From contig JBJKQK010000073.1 of NCBI GenBank assembly GCA_046705285.1, forward strand, positions 34,131-98,130: a DNA stretch of 64,000 nucleotides, read 5' to 3'. Below are positions 8,181 through 17,585 of this stretch, one piece after another. Every line of letters begins with the position of its first letter. Within the stretch, counting starts at the first letter, position 1. Source of the DNA: SCRD01 sp046705285 (GTDB lineage: Bacteria; Acidobacteriota; Terriglobia; UBA7540). Below the pieces are notes generated by a model. It made no database searches and was not told the DNA's origin. It worked only from the letters and a program-made list of their open reading frames with translations. The position numbers were made by a program, and so were the translations under genes.

Positions 8181-9356
8181 TCAACCTGGGTTCGCGACCG
8201 GATCTGCGGAACATCTCTCACGGCACACATCGCGAAACAGTTGCTCGTAGGACGCGACCACCCGGGCAGGTTCAAAATCAACCACGCGTTCGGTCGCAGC
8301 TGAGACAAGTCGCTCTCGAAGCGGCGGGTTTGTGAGAATGCTTAGGATGCCTCTTGCCAGCGACTCATCATCAGCAACAGGAACCAGAATCCCACACCTG
8401 CCGTTTTGGAGGACCTCGGCGGGTCCTGTTACACAATCGGTGGAGACTACGGGTAAACCGCAGGACATCGCCTCGACCAGCACGAGACCAAACCCTTCAC
8501 CTCCCAGGGATGGGAACACGAATACATCGGACCGTGGCATGTAACAATACTGATTTCGCTGATAGCCGGCAAAGTAAACTTTTTCCTGCAGCCCTTTGCG
8601 CCTCACTAAGTCACGGATTCTGCCCTGATCAGGGCCTCTTCCAACTATGATTAGTCGAGCATCGATTTGTTTGAGCACGCGTTCGAACGCACTGATCAGG
8701 TACTGCAAGCCCTTCAGTACCTCTATCCTTCCAACCGAAAGAATGACAGGCTTGTCCTTATGGATTAGCCAGGGATGATTGACAGGCTCAAGAGAGAGTT
8801 TTCGAATGCTTTCGACGTCGACAGGATTGGTGATCGAAACTACCTTGCTCTCCGGAAGTTGGAGATTGTGCACGAGGTATTCCCGCACTCCGTCGGAGAT
8901 CGAGACGACCCGGTCGGCAAGCGGATACAGGATCTTATTGAGGAGACTCATCAGGATTGAGGTAATTCGGTCCTTGCGAATCTCAGGGGCTCCGATTCCG
9001 TGTTCTCCAATGATGATCGCCATTTTCCCGCACGTCAGCTTGGCCGCCAGTATCAATGTCCAATTGTTCATTGCTCCCATGCCAACGACGAAATCAGGCT
9101 GTTCTTTACGGAGGACCCGCCGTAGACGAAGCATTGCTACAAAGTTAGCTGCCAGTTTATGTATCAACCCTCCGCCACCCCTGACCCCGAGAACATGCTC
9201 AGAAACTCCCTCGGGCAAGGGGAGCCCTCGCTCCTCGGCGTAAGTCACCAGAATCGGGTCAAACACATCTCGGTCCAGGTACTGGAGAATTGTGGAGAGC
9301 ACTTGTGCATTTCCGCCAACCTTGAAGTCATAGCACATGAACAGAATCTTGTGCAT
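8181..9356 (-). CDS. Glycosyltransferase family 4
   Basis: The 391-residue GT-B glycosyltransferase starts with FMCYDFKVGGNAQVLSTILQYLD, the typical GT4 opening with a GGxxxxL acceptor loop. The donor domain follows: ILSVGRIEVLKGLQYLI, ARLIIVGRGPDQGRI, VYFAGYQ, FPSLGGEGFGLVLVEAMSCG (EX7E), LPVVSTDCVTGPAEVL. It resembles enzymes building capsule or O-antigen units. It sits 12 bases downstream of the polymerase gene and two bases upstream of the next glycosyltransferase, so these three genes form a tight operon. The sugar specificity cannot be inferred. Confidence 0.92.
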   Translation of the reverse strand: MHKILFMCYDFKVGGNAQVLSTILQYLDRDVFDPILVTYAEERGLPLPEGVSEHVLGVRGGGGLIHKLAANFVAMLRLRRVLRKEQPDFVVGMGAMNNWTLILAAKLTCGKMAIIIGEHGIGAPEIRKDRITSILMSLLNKILYPLADRVVSISDGVREYLVHNLQLPESKVVSITNPVDVESIRKLSLEPVNHPWLIHKDKPVILSVGRIEVLKGLQYLISAFERVLKQIDARLIIVGRGPDQGRIRDLVRRKGLQEKVYFAGYQRNQYCYMPRSDVFVFPSLGGEGFGLVLVEAMSCGLPVVSTDCVTGPAEVLQNGRCGILVPVADDESLARGILSILTNPPLRERLVSAATERVVDFEPARVVASYEQLFRDVCRERCSADPVANPG

Positions 9357-9368
9357 AGAATGCTTTCC

Positions 9369-10808
9369 TTATTGTCTCTGCCATGGAGCACTCTTGGTCC
9401 ATGGCGCACACTTTGGAGCGTGTTCCTGCTTACCTCGAACGGAAGGCAGAGCCTCGTCGCCGGCAGATGAGCGATATCTCCGAGCTATCGGCAACAGGAA
9501 AAAGGTACAAAAAGGAAGAAGCAGAATCAGTGGGGGAACAAAACCCAACAAAGCTCCCTCCAGACCTACTAGAATGGTTCCCGAAACGCTTGCAGCCATA
9601 ACATAGCTTATAATGCTCCCCCAGAAAACGACGGTGACCACGCTCATCGTTTCCTGCCGCAGGAGATACCTGTGAAGCCAACCATACCCCAGCCCTTGCA
9701 CAAATGAGTAGATCAATAAGCCGATCAACCCCCATTCCACGTACCCGGTTCCGTCGAGCGTCAGGGCTGCCGACAGCCCTGTAGAATGCGTCGGCAGGTC
9801 GGTCATCAGGTCGAACACATATTCCGAGAGGATCGGCGTCCTAGTCTGTCCCGTCAATTGCTCCTTAATCCGCTCCAGTTCAAGACGCATTGCTCCGCCG
9901 TGCATAGGACCGAACCGATCCGAGTACTTAATAATGAAGTCCAAAGGCTCAGCGGCTTCTGATGTGAGTCGAGTGACAAAGGTCTGAGAGATGCTTCCAG
10001 CCTGCCAGTATCCCTGGCTTGACATCAGGCGGACCGCTACAATCGCAGCGGATATGGGGACTACGACGATAATGAATGGCAACACAGAATTTCGAAATTC
10101 ACGCTTCTTGTTCAGATAGAACAGCACGATATTGAACCAGATAAACACCATAATAGCGGCGGCCTTCGTAGCAAGCAGGGATTGGGCAAGGATAGCCAGC
10201 CCTAGTCCCAGGAACATCAACGCCTTCGCTGCTCGTGATCCCGTTTCGCGATGCACTGCCCAGGCTATGAGCCCCAGACTTGCGTAACAACCGGGACCGA
10301 ATACCGTCATAAGACGGTTAACTACTCCGCTGGTAGATTGAACCCAGGCCATGGCAGGAAAACTTGAGAAGATTGGAAATCCCTGGCTTGAAAAAAAGAC
10401 AATCGTGATGAAGGTTGCACCAATCAGCGACACGGAAAGGCCGATGTTCAAGGGCAGGCGCGGAAAAAGCAACCTGATCCCGGTGGGCCGAGATTGCCGA
10501 TCTGCTTCTGGACGGGGTTCTGGGTTTTTGCGGCTTGAGTGTTGGCCCTTGTTCTTGATTCTTGTGACACGACCACGATACAGCAGCACAAAGTCAGCCG
10601 CGAGCAGACCCAGAAAAAACATCCCAAAGCCCAAAGCACCGTATATGTAGGAAGAGCCCCCGGACTCAGCGCGAATTTCCAGAAGCCCCACGTACAGGCA
10701 GGCGAAAACCGCCGCCCAGAAAAAGGGGAGGCTAAAAACGTTACCGTATCGCCTGTAGATCAGAAAAATGATCGCTGCGACACCAATAGAGACTAGGAGT
10801 TCAATCAC
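9369..10808 (-). CDS. O-antigen/exopolysaccharide polymerase, Wzy-like
   Basis: This 479-residue polytopic membrane protein has about ten hydrophobic segments, including MIELLVSIGVAAIIFLIY at the start and LVGLEGALLGFVPPLILLLP near the end. A long non-membrane loop (about residues 260-350, with PMHGGAMRLELERI) fits the large periplasmic loop of Wzy polymerases. Wzy joins lipid-linked repeat units on the periplasmic side. Sequence conservation in this family is poor, so the call depends on topology and on position between glycosyltransferases and a BY-kinase. A serine/arginine-rich cytoplasmic loop lies near residues 82-110. An O-antigen ligase is the alternative. Confidence 0.72.
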   Translation of the reverse strand: MIELLVSIGVAAIIFLIYRRYGNVFSLPFFWAAVFACLYVGLLEIRAESGGSSYIYGALGFGMFFLGLLAADFVLLYRGRVTRIKNKGQHSSRKNPEPRPEADRQSRPTGIRLLFPRLPLNIGLSVSLIGATFITIVFFSSQGFPIFSSFPAMAWVQSTSGVVNRLMTVFGPGCYASLGLIAWAVHRETGSRAAKALMFLGLGLAILAQSLLATKAAAIMVFIWFNIVLFYLNKKREFRNSVLPFIIVVVPISAAIVAVRLMSSQGYWQAGSISQTFVTRLTSEAAEPLDFIIKYSDRFGPMHGGAMRLELERIKEQLTGQTRTPILSEYVFDLMTDLPTHSTGLSAALTLDGTGYVEWGLIGLLIYSFVQGLGYGWLHRYLLRQETMSVVTVVFWGSIISYVMAASVSGTILVGLEGALLGFVPPLILLLPFCTFFLLPIARRYRSSAGDEALPSVRGKQEHAPKCAPWTKSAPWQRQ

Positions 10809-11023
10809 GCTGGCTTCCTGGACATCTTTGCAGAGATATTATTCCCAGAATTTGGAGTATGCGAACAAGCACAGCTGCGGTCACACGATTTGCATACCCC
10901 CATACGGGTGGCTTCGTCCTTTCCACTGCCCAGCTTGCTGATAGGCCAGGTTCATGGGTTCAGGCCTTTTGTGCTTGTAGCCGCGTTGGTCGTGAGACAA
11001 GCCGACTTGTGCCTGGATTGACA

Positions 11024-11920
11024 TTACTCTGCCTTGGTCAGAACACAATTCAGGCTATGCCCGAGGTTCCATCCAGTGATGTGAAAAGTGGATCGGATCA
11101 CCGGCCAATACGCAAACCGCTTGGCCAAATCAAAAAAACTTCCGCGATCACCATAAGCTTCCACATCAGAGGGCTCGCAACGGGTCAATTTCAACCCACA
11201 GTGTTCAGCAAGCATCAGAATGTTCGGAGGTCCAAAGATCTGAATGTGTTCAATGGGATTGACGTACGTAATCCGGTCGCCATAGAAAGGGTGCAATAGC
11301 CAGCGTTTGATTAATTGGCCTTGCCGGTTTGGAGTCCGGAGAAAAATCGATCCGCCAGGCCGCAAAAACTCTGTAAGGTTGCGACAGAATTCAATTGGCT
11401 GATCGATATGCTCGATGACGTCCCATAACGTGATGATGTCAAATGATGTGACGTCCAACTCCTCCACCGCCGGCCTCACGTCGGAGTCAACCAAAGCAAA
11501 GCGCTTGCCGAAACGACTCTTTGCATACTCCACAAACACCGGGACCATGTCGATCCCATAGGCATCGTATCCATGCTTTAAAGCCAGGCCAACAAACTCC
11601 CCGCGGCAACAACCGACGTCCAGCAAGCGAGAATGGGAATTGCCGGGCGTCAGAAAATTGAACAGCCATTCGTACTTATGCAGGTTGCGGGAACATATAT
11701 CAACCTGATGAGAATCAATATCACTGATGGAGTTGAAAAACCGCTGCTTCAGGCGAGGATTGCTCACAAGCAGTCCGCACTTGCAACATTCCAATATCAG
11801 GAAGTGAAACCCTTCGGACTTGTCATGGAAGACAAAGCGAAACTCACCACTTCCACAGAGAGGACAATATGCGTAAGTAGCGGGCATCGTCTGTGCCGTC
11901 ATCGTTTTTTCACTCTTCAC
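11024..11920 (-). CDS. Class I SAM-dependent methyltransferase with N-terminal zinc-ribbon-like cysteines
   Basis: The 298-residue protein begins with a CPLCGSGEF...CCKCGLL region (two CXXC pairs, about residues 19-48) that probably binds zinc, as in sugar C- or O-methyltransferases of polysaccharide loci. The Rossmann methyltransferase domain follows: LLDVGCCRGEFVGLALKHG (motif I, SAM binding), AYGIDMV (motif II), FDIITLWDVIEHIDQP (motif IV, with the Asp-X-Ile-Glu-His seen in UbiG-like enzymes) and LRPGGSIFLRTPN. It probably methylates a sugar or lipid-linked intermediate of the exopolysaccharide. The target is not deducible. Confidence 0.85.
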   Translation of the reverse strand: MKSEKTMTAQTMPATYAYCPLCGSGEFRFVFHDKSEGFHFLILECCKCGLLVSNPRLKQRFFNSISDIDSHQVDICSRNLHKYEWLFNFLTPGNSHSRLLDVGCCRGEFVGLALKHGYDAYGIDMVPVFVEYAKSRFGKRFALVDSDVRPAVEELDVTSFDIITLWDVIEHIDQPIEFCRNLTEFLRPGGSIFLRTPNRQGQLIKRWLLHPFYGDRITYVNPIEHIQIFGPPNILMLAEHCGLKLTRCEPSDVEAYGDRGSFFDLAKRFAYWPVIRSTFHITGWNLGHSLNCVLTKAE

Positions 11921-12076
11921 CCGCCACGGATCTGCCTTGACAGATGAAATTCCGTTTCGCCAGCCAGGAACCGTACCCCCTGAGCATAGTTGGCCTTTTC
12001 AGCGGCCGCCGATACGGACCCGCTTTCCGAAGAAGCATGCGAACGCTGGAAGACTTTATCTATACCATCGGCTCAG

Positions 12077-13159
12077 TCAAGATTTTAGACAGCCAGTATC
12101 CCCAAGCACACGTCGCTCACGCTTGTTTTCTCCGCCCATGGTTCGCTTGCCAAGCCGGCCAAGCATACCGTCGAAAGCCGCTCGGCAAAGGACCTTGCAC
12201 CTTGGAAAGGGATGATCATAGAACAATAGCGCGATTGCAGCATGCCTTGCCAACACCAACGGTGCGAGGAACGGGGCGAGCCATGGCTTCGCATACTTTG
12301 TCCGGACGTAGGTTTCGTTTCGAACATAGTAATAGAGCTTCCAGATTTGTGCATAAGGTATCCCCGCCCCCTGCTTTGCAAATCCAAAAACCTTTCGAGG
12401 AGATCGCAGGTGTGTACCTTGCCCATGAACAACTCTGCTCGAAGGAACCAGGAAAACCTTAAAACGCCTGGAGATCCGATAGATGAATTCCGTATCATCC
12501 CAGTAGATAAAGAGTTCTTTAAGTGGAAGTCCCACTTCGCCAATAGCGTCTCGACGGATCATGACGCCAAGAAAACCTGCGGCTTCGATGGGGATCATGG
12601 GAGATGCCAGGGACTCCTGGTTAACAACCAGTTGAAAACCCATGATCGAGTTGAATCGTTTGTAATGTCCGAAAGCGACTGGTAGCTTTCCTGTATCGTC
12701 CGAACTCGTCGCCACGACCTTGATGGATTGCTCGGAATGTGGAGTCCCATCTGGGGGCATGGGGTCAAGCACAAGAGACGCTAAAAGCCCCACGGCAGGG
12801 TCACCAAACGCTGGAGATTCCACCAAGCCTTTGAGCGCATCAGCAGCGGGTTCAACATCGTCGTCCATCACCCAAATCCAATCGTAACCCTCTTCGTACG
12901 CTAACCGGATCCCCTCATGGAAACCTCCGGATGCTCCCAGGTTTTCTTTCAGCCGAACGTGAGTAATCCTTCCGTTATACCTCTGCTCCAACATATCCTG
13001 GGTGTCATCGGTGGAGGCATTGTCGATCACTAAGATTTCATCTGGCGGACGAATTTGACTGATGAGCGCCTTAAGACACCGATCCAGCAGCGTACGTCGG
13101 TTGTAAGTGACCACCACGGCTGCAATTCGGGGTGGCTTGTCAGGAGTCGGCATAGACAA
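12077..13159 (-). CDS. Glycosyltransferase family 2 (rhamnosyl-/galactofuranosyltransferase-like)
   Basis: The 360-residue GT-A enzyme has VVVTYNRRTLLDRCLKAL at the N-terminus, ILVIDNASTDDT, and the acidic metal/donor site WVMDDDVEP near residue 100. The region around YWDDTEFIYRISRR gives the second acidic cluster expected for GT2 enzymes of the rhamnosyltransferase/GlfT2-like group. It probably adds a deoxy- or furanose sugar to the exopolysaccharide repeat. The C-terminal region (LAPFLAPLVLARHAAIALLF) could be a membrane-associated helix. The flanking gaps (156 and 433 bases) suggest weaker operon coupling than in the 7.2-10.8 kb cluster. Confidence 0.9.
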   Translation of the reverse strand: MSMPTPDKPPRIAAVVVTYNRRTLLDRCLKALISQIRPPDEILVIDNASTDDTQDMLEQRYNGRITHVRLKENLGASGGFHEGIRLAYEEGYDWIWVMDDDVEPAADALKGLVESPAFGDPAVGLLASLVLDPMPPDGTPHSEQSIKVVATSSDDTGKLPVAFGHYKRFNSIMGFQLVVNQESLASPMIPIEAAGFLGVMIRRDAIGEVGLPLKELFIYWDDTEFIYRISRRFKVFLVPSSRVVHGQGTHLRSPRKVFGFAKQGAGIPYAQIWKLYYYVRNETYVRTKYAKPWLAPFLAPLVLARHAAIALLFYDHPFPRCKVLCRAAFDGMLGRLGKRTMGGENKRERRVLGDTGCLKS

Positions 13160-13592
13160 TTCTTTCTCGTTATTCGGCTGATAGAAGCTTAACGGCCATT
13201 GGGAAAGACCCGATTTTTCACGCCCCTCGTCCCATGGACGGTCCTTATCAGGTGGACAAAAGTGTTCTCAAGCTTCGTTGACGTCTCGTCCAACAATACA
13301 ATGCAATCGATAGAGATTAGCGACAGCAAAACCCCCACCCATGGACATTGATCGAAACGCCCAGATCCATCGTCCATTCTACCCAGAAGCTTACACCGGC
13401 CGCAATTACACGTACCGTATGAGCTCGGCGGGAACCCGATGCACTCTTGAGTCAGCTTTGCACCATGGGGGCAAAATGAGCTCACTATTCGGCACAAAAT
13501 CTGGGACGACTCAATTGCCCTTATGGTGCCAAATTACCTAACTTCCTCGCTTGGAGTCCGGAGGCGCCCCGGAAAAGCTTGCCACAAACCTA
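13160..13592. other. 433-base gap without a recognisable gene
   Basis: The stretch between the GT2 gene and the secreted TIM-barrel-like gene has several short open frames on both strands. The longest is about 100 codons (minus strand, 13189-13497), cysteine-rich and without recognisable motifs. No terminator hairpin with a T-tract and no convincing promoter was found. It may be decayed sequence within the polysaccharide locus. Confidence 0.35.
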
Positions 13593-14837
13593 TTATTGAA
13601 CCGCGAAAAGTGCGCCAGCCCCTGGCGCCAGCCAATCCATCTCGCCATGGGATGGCTCCTCTTTCCCGGTGTAGGGGGAGATTTGGAATAAGTTCTTGTA
13701 CGGCGCCTTTAGGCGAATCGAGTACCGAAAAGAATGCTCGAGATCCTTGTTGACGATCATCAGAAACGGGTGCTGGTCAGGGTCCACGAACTCGCCAATC
13801 ATATAGCGAGGTCGGACAGAGGAACTCTGATAAGAGGCGGCCAGCACCTCCTTGACTAGGCGGCTTTGGGAGAGGGGTTTTTCTCCGGGGGAGACCGGGG
13901 CAGAGTGATAGACGCCGGTATTACGCAGCCGGGCAAGCCAAGGGGCAAGTTCTCGGATCTGACTATTGAGCCGCCGCAGCCTATCCCACGTAGGCGTCCG
14001 GTGTCCAAACTGGTCGACTGGCGCCAGGCGGTAGTTCCCAACCTTGGGCGCAAAGTAAGTGAAATATTCAATTCCTCTCCCACCGTAGGCGATGGTGCTG
14101 TAGGCCTGGAGGCGCAAAGTTGCACTGCTCGGCTTCATATAAGTGAAAGAGGTGCTGGAAAGGATCACACTCCAGAATGGTATTCCTGCGTTCAACGATA
14201 AACGCCGGACGATACCCAGGTTGGTGTAAAAGCGGTTAAGCATTTCACCGTTGAACAGCGAATAATTGTCGTAACTCAAAAACGACGGATGAACCCGTTC
14301 GATCATTTTTTCCACGTAGGCCTCGTAGGTGGGAGCATCGAGCTGTGAGGCGCTCGTGTAATTGGGCAATAGATTGACGTAGGTCCACATGCTTGGTGCG
14401 ATCTGCTTCAACAGCGATGCGACTTCGCCGAGGCCCGGCATCTGAGGGGCATTGGGCTCGTCGATGAGGAAGAAGCCTAAGGCCGCGGGACGGTTTCTGA
14501 CGTCGCGCACCAAAGCCCTAAGGTTCTTCCGAATATGCTGCTGGCTCGGCATATGTTTCCATGCGTAATGGTTGACGCGGGGATCCTCGACAAAGCACGT
14601 AAGGCCGGCGGCATTGACCTTGTCAAGCTGGTCGGGTGAGCAAAACCCGGAAATATTAAGCCCCGCCTGCTTCATCCAATAGAGCTGGCTGGGGTCCGAA
14701 GGGGTCCTGCCCCAGGCCATGAGAGCAAATTCTCGAGGAGAAACAGAGGGAGGTTGTTGAGATTCCTGTCCTCTTGCCGCTTCGGCCAACCCTGCAATCA
14801 GGCACATGCTTAATACGAGGCCAAGTCGTTTTATCAT
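13593..14837 (-). CDS. Secreted TIM-barrel-like protein, putative glycoside hydrolase of the exopolysaccharide locus
   Basis: The 414-residue protein has a signal peptide (about residues 1-23, cleaved near ARGQ). The segments LMAWGRTPSDPSQLYWMKQAGLNISGF, ALGFFLIDEPNAPQ and LSYDNYSLF resemble the strands and loops of (beta/alpha)8 glycoside hydrolases of the beta-galactosidase/GH42-like clan. The Glu in FLIDEPN would be the candidate acid/base and the Asp in SYDNY lies near the putative active site. A small C-terminal beta domain follows (FLMIVNKDLEHSFRYSIRL). In such a locus, secreted hydrolases trim or release polymer. I cannot name a family with certainty and the nucleophile is not identified. 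Confidence 0.55.
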   Translation of the reverse strand: MIKRLGLVLSMCLIAGLAEAARGQESQQPPSVSPREFALMAWGRTPSDPSQLYWMKQAGLNISGFCSPDQLDKVNAAGLTCFVEDPRVNHYAWKHMPSQQHIRKNLRALVRDVRNRPAALGFFLIDEPNAPQMPGLGEVASLLKQIAPSMWTYVNLLPNYTSASQLDAPTYEAYVEKMIERVHPSFLSYDNYSLFNGEMLNRFYTNLGIVRRLSLNAGIPFWSVILSSTSFTYMKPSSATLRLQAYSTIAYGGRGIEYFTYFAPKVGNYRLAPVDQFGHRTPTWDRLRRLNSQIRELAPWLARLRNTGVYHSAPVSPGEKPLSQSRLVKEVLAASYQSSSVRPRYMIGEFVDPDQHPFLMIVNKDLEHSFRYSIRLKAPYKNLFQISPYTGKEEPSHGEMDWLAPGAGALFAVQ

Positions 14838-15290
14838 CGACTCCTTCCGCAGTTACTCAGTTACAGGGCAAGAGAAAACGAACCTTGCATTATACCTTTT
14901 CGGTTCTCATACATTGGCGGGCGCTCGGAGCCCGAAATCTGAACGGTGATTTCGACCTTTCTGAGGGTTGAGGAGATCGGCGACTATTGCTGTGACCAGC
15001 GCAACGCCGTATTATGGCTTTTATTGTGTCAATGTTCGGATCGACACGGCAAGTTCCAGGACGAATCTAACCGTGAAGTGCCCAGTCCGCTCAGGACCCA
15101 TGGCTTTTGGGTCATACACGTCGCCCTGTTCGGTGACAATGGTGGCGGGTTGCAGCCGGTTTCCGATTCGAGGACAAGCACCTGGCGTCCAACCGTCAGG
15201 GCAGGCGGTTCAATCAGTATCTGTGCTTCCTGCGACGGCGCGAAATAGACCGCGGCGGCAAAGTGAGGCAATCTGCGGGAAGAGGGCTCG
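14838..15290. other. 453-base gap with minus-strand coding-like remnants
   Basis: No complete gene is visible. On the minus strand, 15021-15209 is open (62 codons, ending TAA 15023-15021) and reads like protein (CPDGWTPGACPRIGNRLQPA, then IVTEQGDVYDPKAM and FTVRFVLELAV). An overlapping frame from ATG 15325 is open in a different register (FAPSQEAQILIEPPALTVG). The combination suggests a frameshifted C-terminus of a lost secreted protein. There is no clear start or ribosome-binding site. A plus-strand frame over the same bases looks like its shadow. Confidence 0.25.
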
Positions 15291-16058
15291 TTGCTGACAC
15301 TCCGAGCGATTGCAATACACTGCATAAGGTTAAATCGGGGCTGGTCTCAAAAGCTGGATACGCTCCTTGACCCTCGTGGGCGGAGGGGCAACGGGGCCGT
15401 CGATTTCTTGGCGGCAATCCGCTCCGCCCTTCGCCCTGGCATGGTGGTGATGGATGTGGGGGGAGGAAAGAATCCCGTAATCGCTCCTGAACTGAAAGCC
15501 TCGTTACGCCTGCAGGTCATCGGTGTGGATATTTCTCAGTCAGAACTCAATGCGGCGCCACCGGGCTGCTATGACCAGATTTTCTGCGGTGACATCACGA
15601 TGGCGACGGGGATGCCTGGAGCAGATTTGGTCATCTCCCGCAGCGTGACGGAGCACGTTGAAGACCCGGCGGCAATGTATCTCAATATATCTCGCGTCCT
15701 CCGCCCAGGAGGTTTAGTAATTGCCTACATCCCCAATAAGTTTGCACCTTTCGCACTGGTCAATGCGGCGATACCAAACCGGCTCTCGAAGGTTCTTTTG
15801 GGCTTTTTCCACTGGGAGACCAAGGAAGAGACTGGTTTCCCTGTCCTCTACCGCCGTTGCTACCCTTCAAGCTTCAGGGCTTTACTGTTGGGAGTGGGCT
15901 TCAGAATTGTGCGAATCCATTTCTCATATCGCTCTGAGTACTGCAACTTCTTCGTCCCCTTGCATGCCGCCGAGCTGACTTGGCAGCTTTTCACCTCTCA
16001 CTTGAACCTGCGGAATCTGTGTGAAGGATTCACAGTAGTTGCACAGAAACAATCTTGA
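15291..16058 (+). CDS. Class I SAM-dependent methyltransferase
   Basis: The 255-residue protein has the methyltransferase Rossmann core: VVMDVGGGKNPVI (motif I), LQVIGVDISQSEL (motif II acidic residue), DLVISRSVTEHVEDP (motif IV region) and LRPGGLVIAYIPN. The C-terminal part is hydrophobic and aromatic-rich (FHWETKEETGFPVLYRRCYP). It is the only plus-strand gene in the polysaccharide region, flanked by gaps of 453 and 546 bases, so it may be an independent insertion. The reported start is TTG 15291, preceded by a GA-rich stretch. An in-frame TGA lies 39 bases upstream, so the true start is at or after this point. The substrate is unknown. Confidence 0.8.
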   Translation: MLTLRAIAIHCIRLNRGWSQKLDTLLDPRGRRGNGAVDFLAAIRSALRPGMVVMDVGGGKNPVIAPELKASLRLQVIGVDISQSELNAAPPGCYDQIFCGDITMATGMPGADLVISRSVTEHVEDPAAMYLNISRVLRPGGLVIAYIPNKFAPFALVNAAIPNRLSKVLLGFFHWETKEETGFPVLYRRCYPSSFRALLLGVGFRIVRIHFSYRSEYCNFFVPLHAAELTWQLFTSHLNLRNLCEGFTVVAQKQS

Positions 16059-16604
16059 ATGGGCGGGCGTGGTTTGCCTTGACTTGTGCCCGCTTCTGAT
16101 CACACCGAAAAAGAGGGTCTTAATCAAGAAAGCAGCATGCACAAGAAGGTTGTCGCGTCCGACGAGGGGCAATTGGCTAAGCTCTTACTAGTCACGGTAG
16201 ATGGTTTGCTTCGCAACTGTGGCCTGTTCGTGCGCCACTTGCATGCCTTCGTAGAAGCCGCCTGATCTTTCCGCACTCACTGCAGCAAATTACTCGAGTC
16301 GTCACCTTGTGTTGCGGTCGGCCGGGATTCCCCCACCTGGCTGACACTTGAACCACCTGCCTTGCAAGTGAAGAACGGGCATTCCAGGGATTTTCAGCGC
16401 GGTCGTTCCAATGTTGTCTCAGAGAAATGGGGAAATTACCGAGGGATTTCTGCCCGACGGTCTCAAGTTCAAATTCTCATGCCGAAGGAACAAGGCACTC
16501 CGGGCAACAGCGCCGATCGTAGCCCGAGGCCCGAAGCAGACTTCTCGAGACCACCATTGCGACTTTCTCGATTCTGGCGCCATTGAAGGACGCGTTGCGC
16601 TCGG
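16059..16604. other. 546-base gap, no confident gene
   Basis: The stretch between the plus-strand methyltransferase and the convergent UDP-sugar decarboxylase gene holds only short open frames. One 42-codon plus-strand frame (16137-16265, ATG to TGA) reads MHKKVVASDEGQLAKLLLV but has no ribosome-binding site. Frames of 74 codons at 16362-16586 and 16411-16635 overlap each other and run towards the antisense of the next gene. A GTTCAAAT stretch near 16465 recalls a tRNA T-loop but has no matching stems. Nothing here is firmly supported. Confidence 0.3.
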
Positions 16605-17585
16605 TCACGCTTTGCCCATGAGCTCCCGAAAGTAACGGACGGTGGAAGCCAACCCTTCTTCCAGAGTCACCTTTGGCACCCAGTCAAGCATCCGGCGGGC
16701 GCGGCTGATGTCAGGATGTCGAAGCTTTGGGTCATCAACCGGCAAAGGATGAAACTTCACCTGGCTGGAGCTTCGGGTTATTCCCACAATCATTCGGGCG
16801 ATATCGAGAATCTTTTCTTCTCTGGGATTTCCCAGATTGACCGGATAATGGATCCCCCACTCTTTTCCTTGGGCGCTCGCTGGCTCCGAATCAACATCAG
16901 CCTGGAGGAGGCGAATCAGGCCCTCGATCAGGTCGTTGACGTAGCAGAAACTTCGCGTCTGATTTCCGTCGCCATAGACTGTCAATTCCTTGCCTTGCAA
17001 GGCCTGGACGATGAAATTTGAAACAACGCGGCCATCGTTAGGGCGCATCCATGGGCCGTAGGTGTTGAAAATTCTAGCTATTCTACTATCGATGCCATGC
17101 CGCCGATGATACGCCATGGTCAGCGCCTCAGAAGCGCGCTTGGCCTCATCGTAAACACTTCGAGGTCCGATAGGATTCACGTTTCCCCAGTAGGTTTCCG
17201 TTTGAGGATTGACGTGCGGGTCGCCATAAACCTCGGATGTGCTAGCGAGCAGAAACCGCGCATTCTTCGTCCGGGCTAATTCCAGCATGTTGCGTGTCCC
17301 CACAGTCCCCACCTCCAAGGTTTCCAGAGGATATCGAAGATAGTCGGGAGGACTTGCGGGACACGCCAAGTGCATGACCGCATCAATCTTTCCTTCCGTG
17401 GGGAAAGGCTTGGTTACGTCCTGATTGATGAAATGGAATTCCGGGCTCGGCATAAACTCCTCGATGTTCTCGCGCCGCCCTGTCAGCAGATTGTCTACGC
17501 AAAGAACTTCATAACCAAGGGAAAGTATCCTCGCGCACAGATGTCTGCCCAAAAATCCTGCTCCCCCCGTGATCAGAATACGCAT
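16605..17585 (-). CDS. UDP-glucuronate decarboxylase (UDP-xylose synthase)
   Basis: The 326-residue extended SDR converts UDP-glucuronate to UDP-xylose with enzyme-bound NAD, supplying a pentose donor for the exopolysaccharide. Seen in sequence: the NAD-binding GGAGFLGRHL at the N-terminus, CVDNLLTGRRENI, HLACPASPPDYLRYP, the catalytic Ser-Thr region ASTSEVYGDP, and the active-site YDEAKR within GPRSVYDEAKR, the combination diagnostic for UXS enzymes. ARIFNTYGPWMRPNDGRVVSNF and YGDGNQTRSFCYV complete the family pattern. Length and start are typical. It lies downstream of the BY-kinase gene, separated by a 402-base gap. Confidence 0.93.
   Translation of the reverse strand: MRILITGGAGFLGRHLCARILSLGYEVLCVDNLLTGRRENIEEFMPSPEFHFINQDVTKPFPTEGKIDAVMHLACPASPPDYLRYPLETLEVGTVGTRNMLELARTKNARFLLASTSEVYGDPHVNPQTETYWGNVNPIGPRSVYDEAKRASEALTMAYHRRHGIDSRIARIFNTYGPWMRPNDGRVVSNFIVQALQGKELTVYGDGNQTRSFCYVNDLIEGLIRLLQADVDSEPASAQGKEWGIHYPVNLGNPREEKILDIARMIVGITRSSSQVKFHPLPVDDPKLRHPDISRARRMLDWVPKVTLEEGLASTVRYFRELMGKA

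Noticed and set aside
10859..11299. 146-codon plus-strand ORF between polymerase and methyltransferase genes
   Set aside because: It mostly runs antisense to the methyltransferase, and the unique part has no motif or ribosome-binding site.
16440..16485. tRNA-like GTTCAAAT stretch
   Set aside because: The T-loop-like bases lack a matching T-stem, acceptor stem and anticodon arm; no tRNA gene can be folded here.
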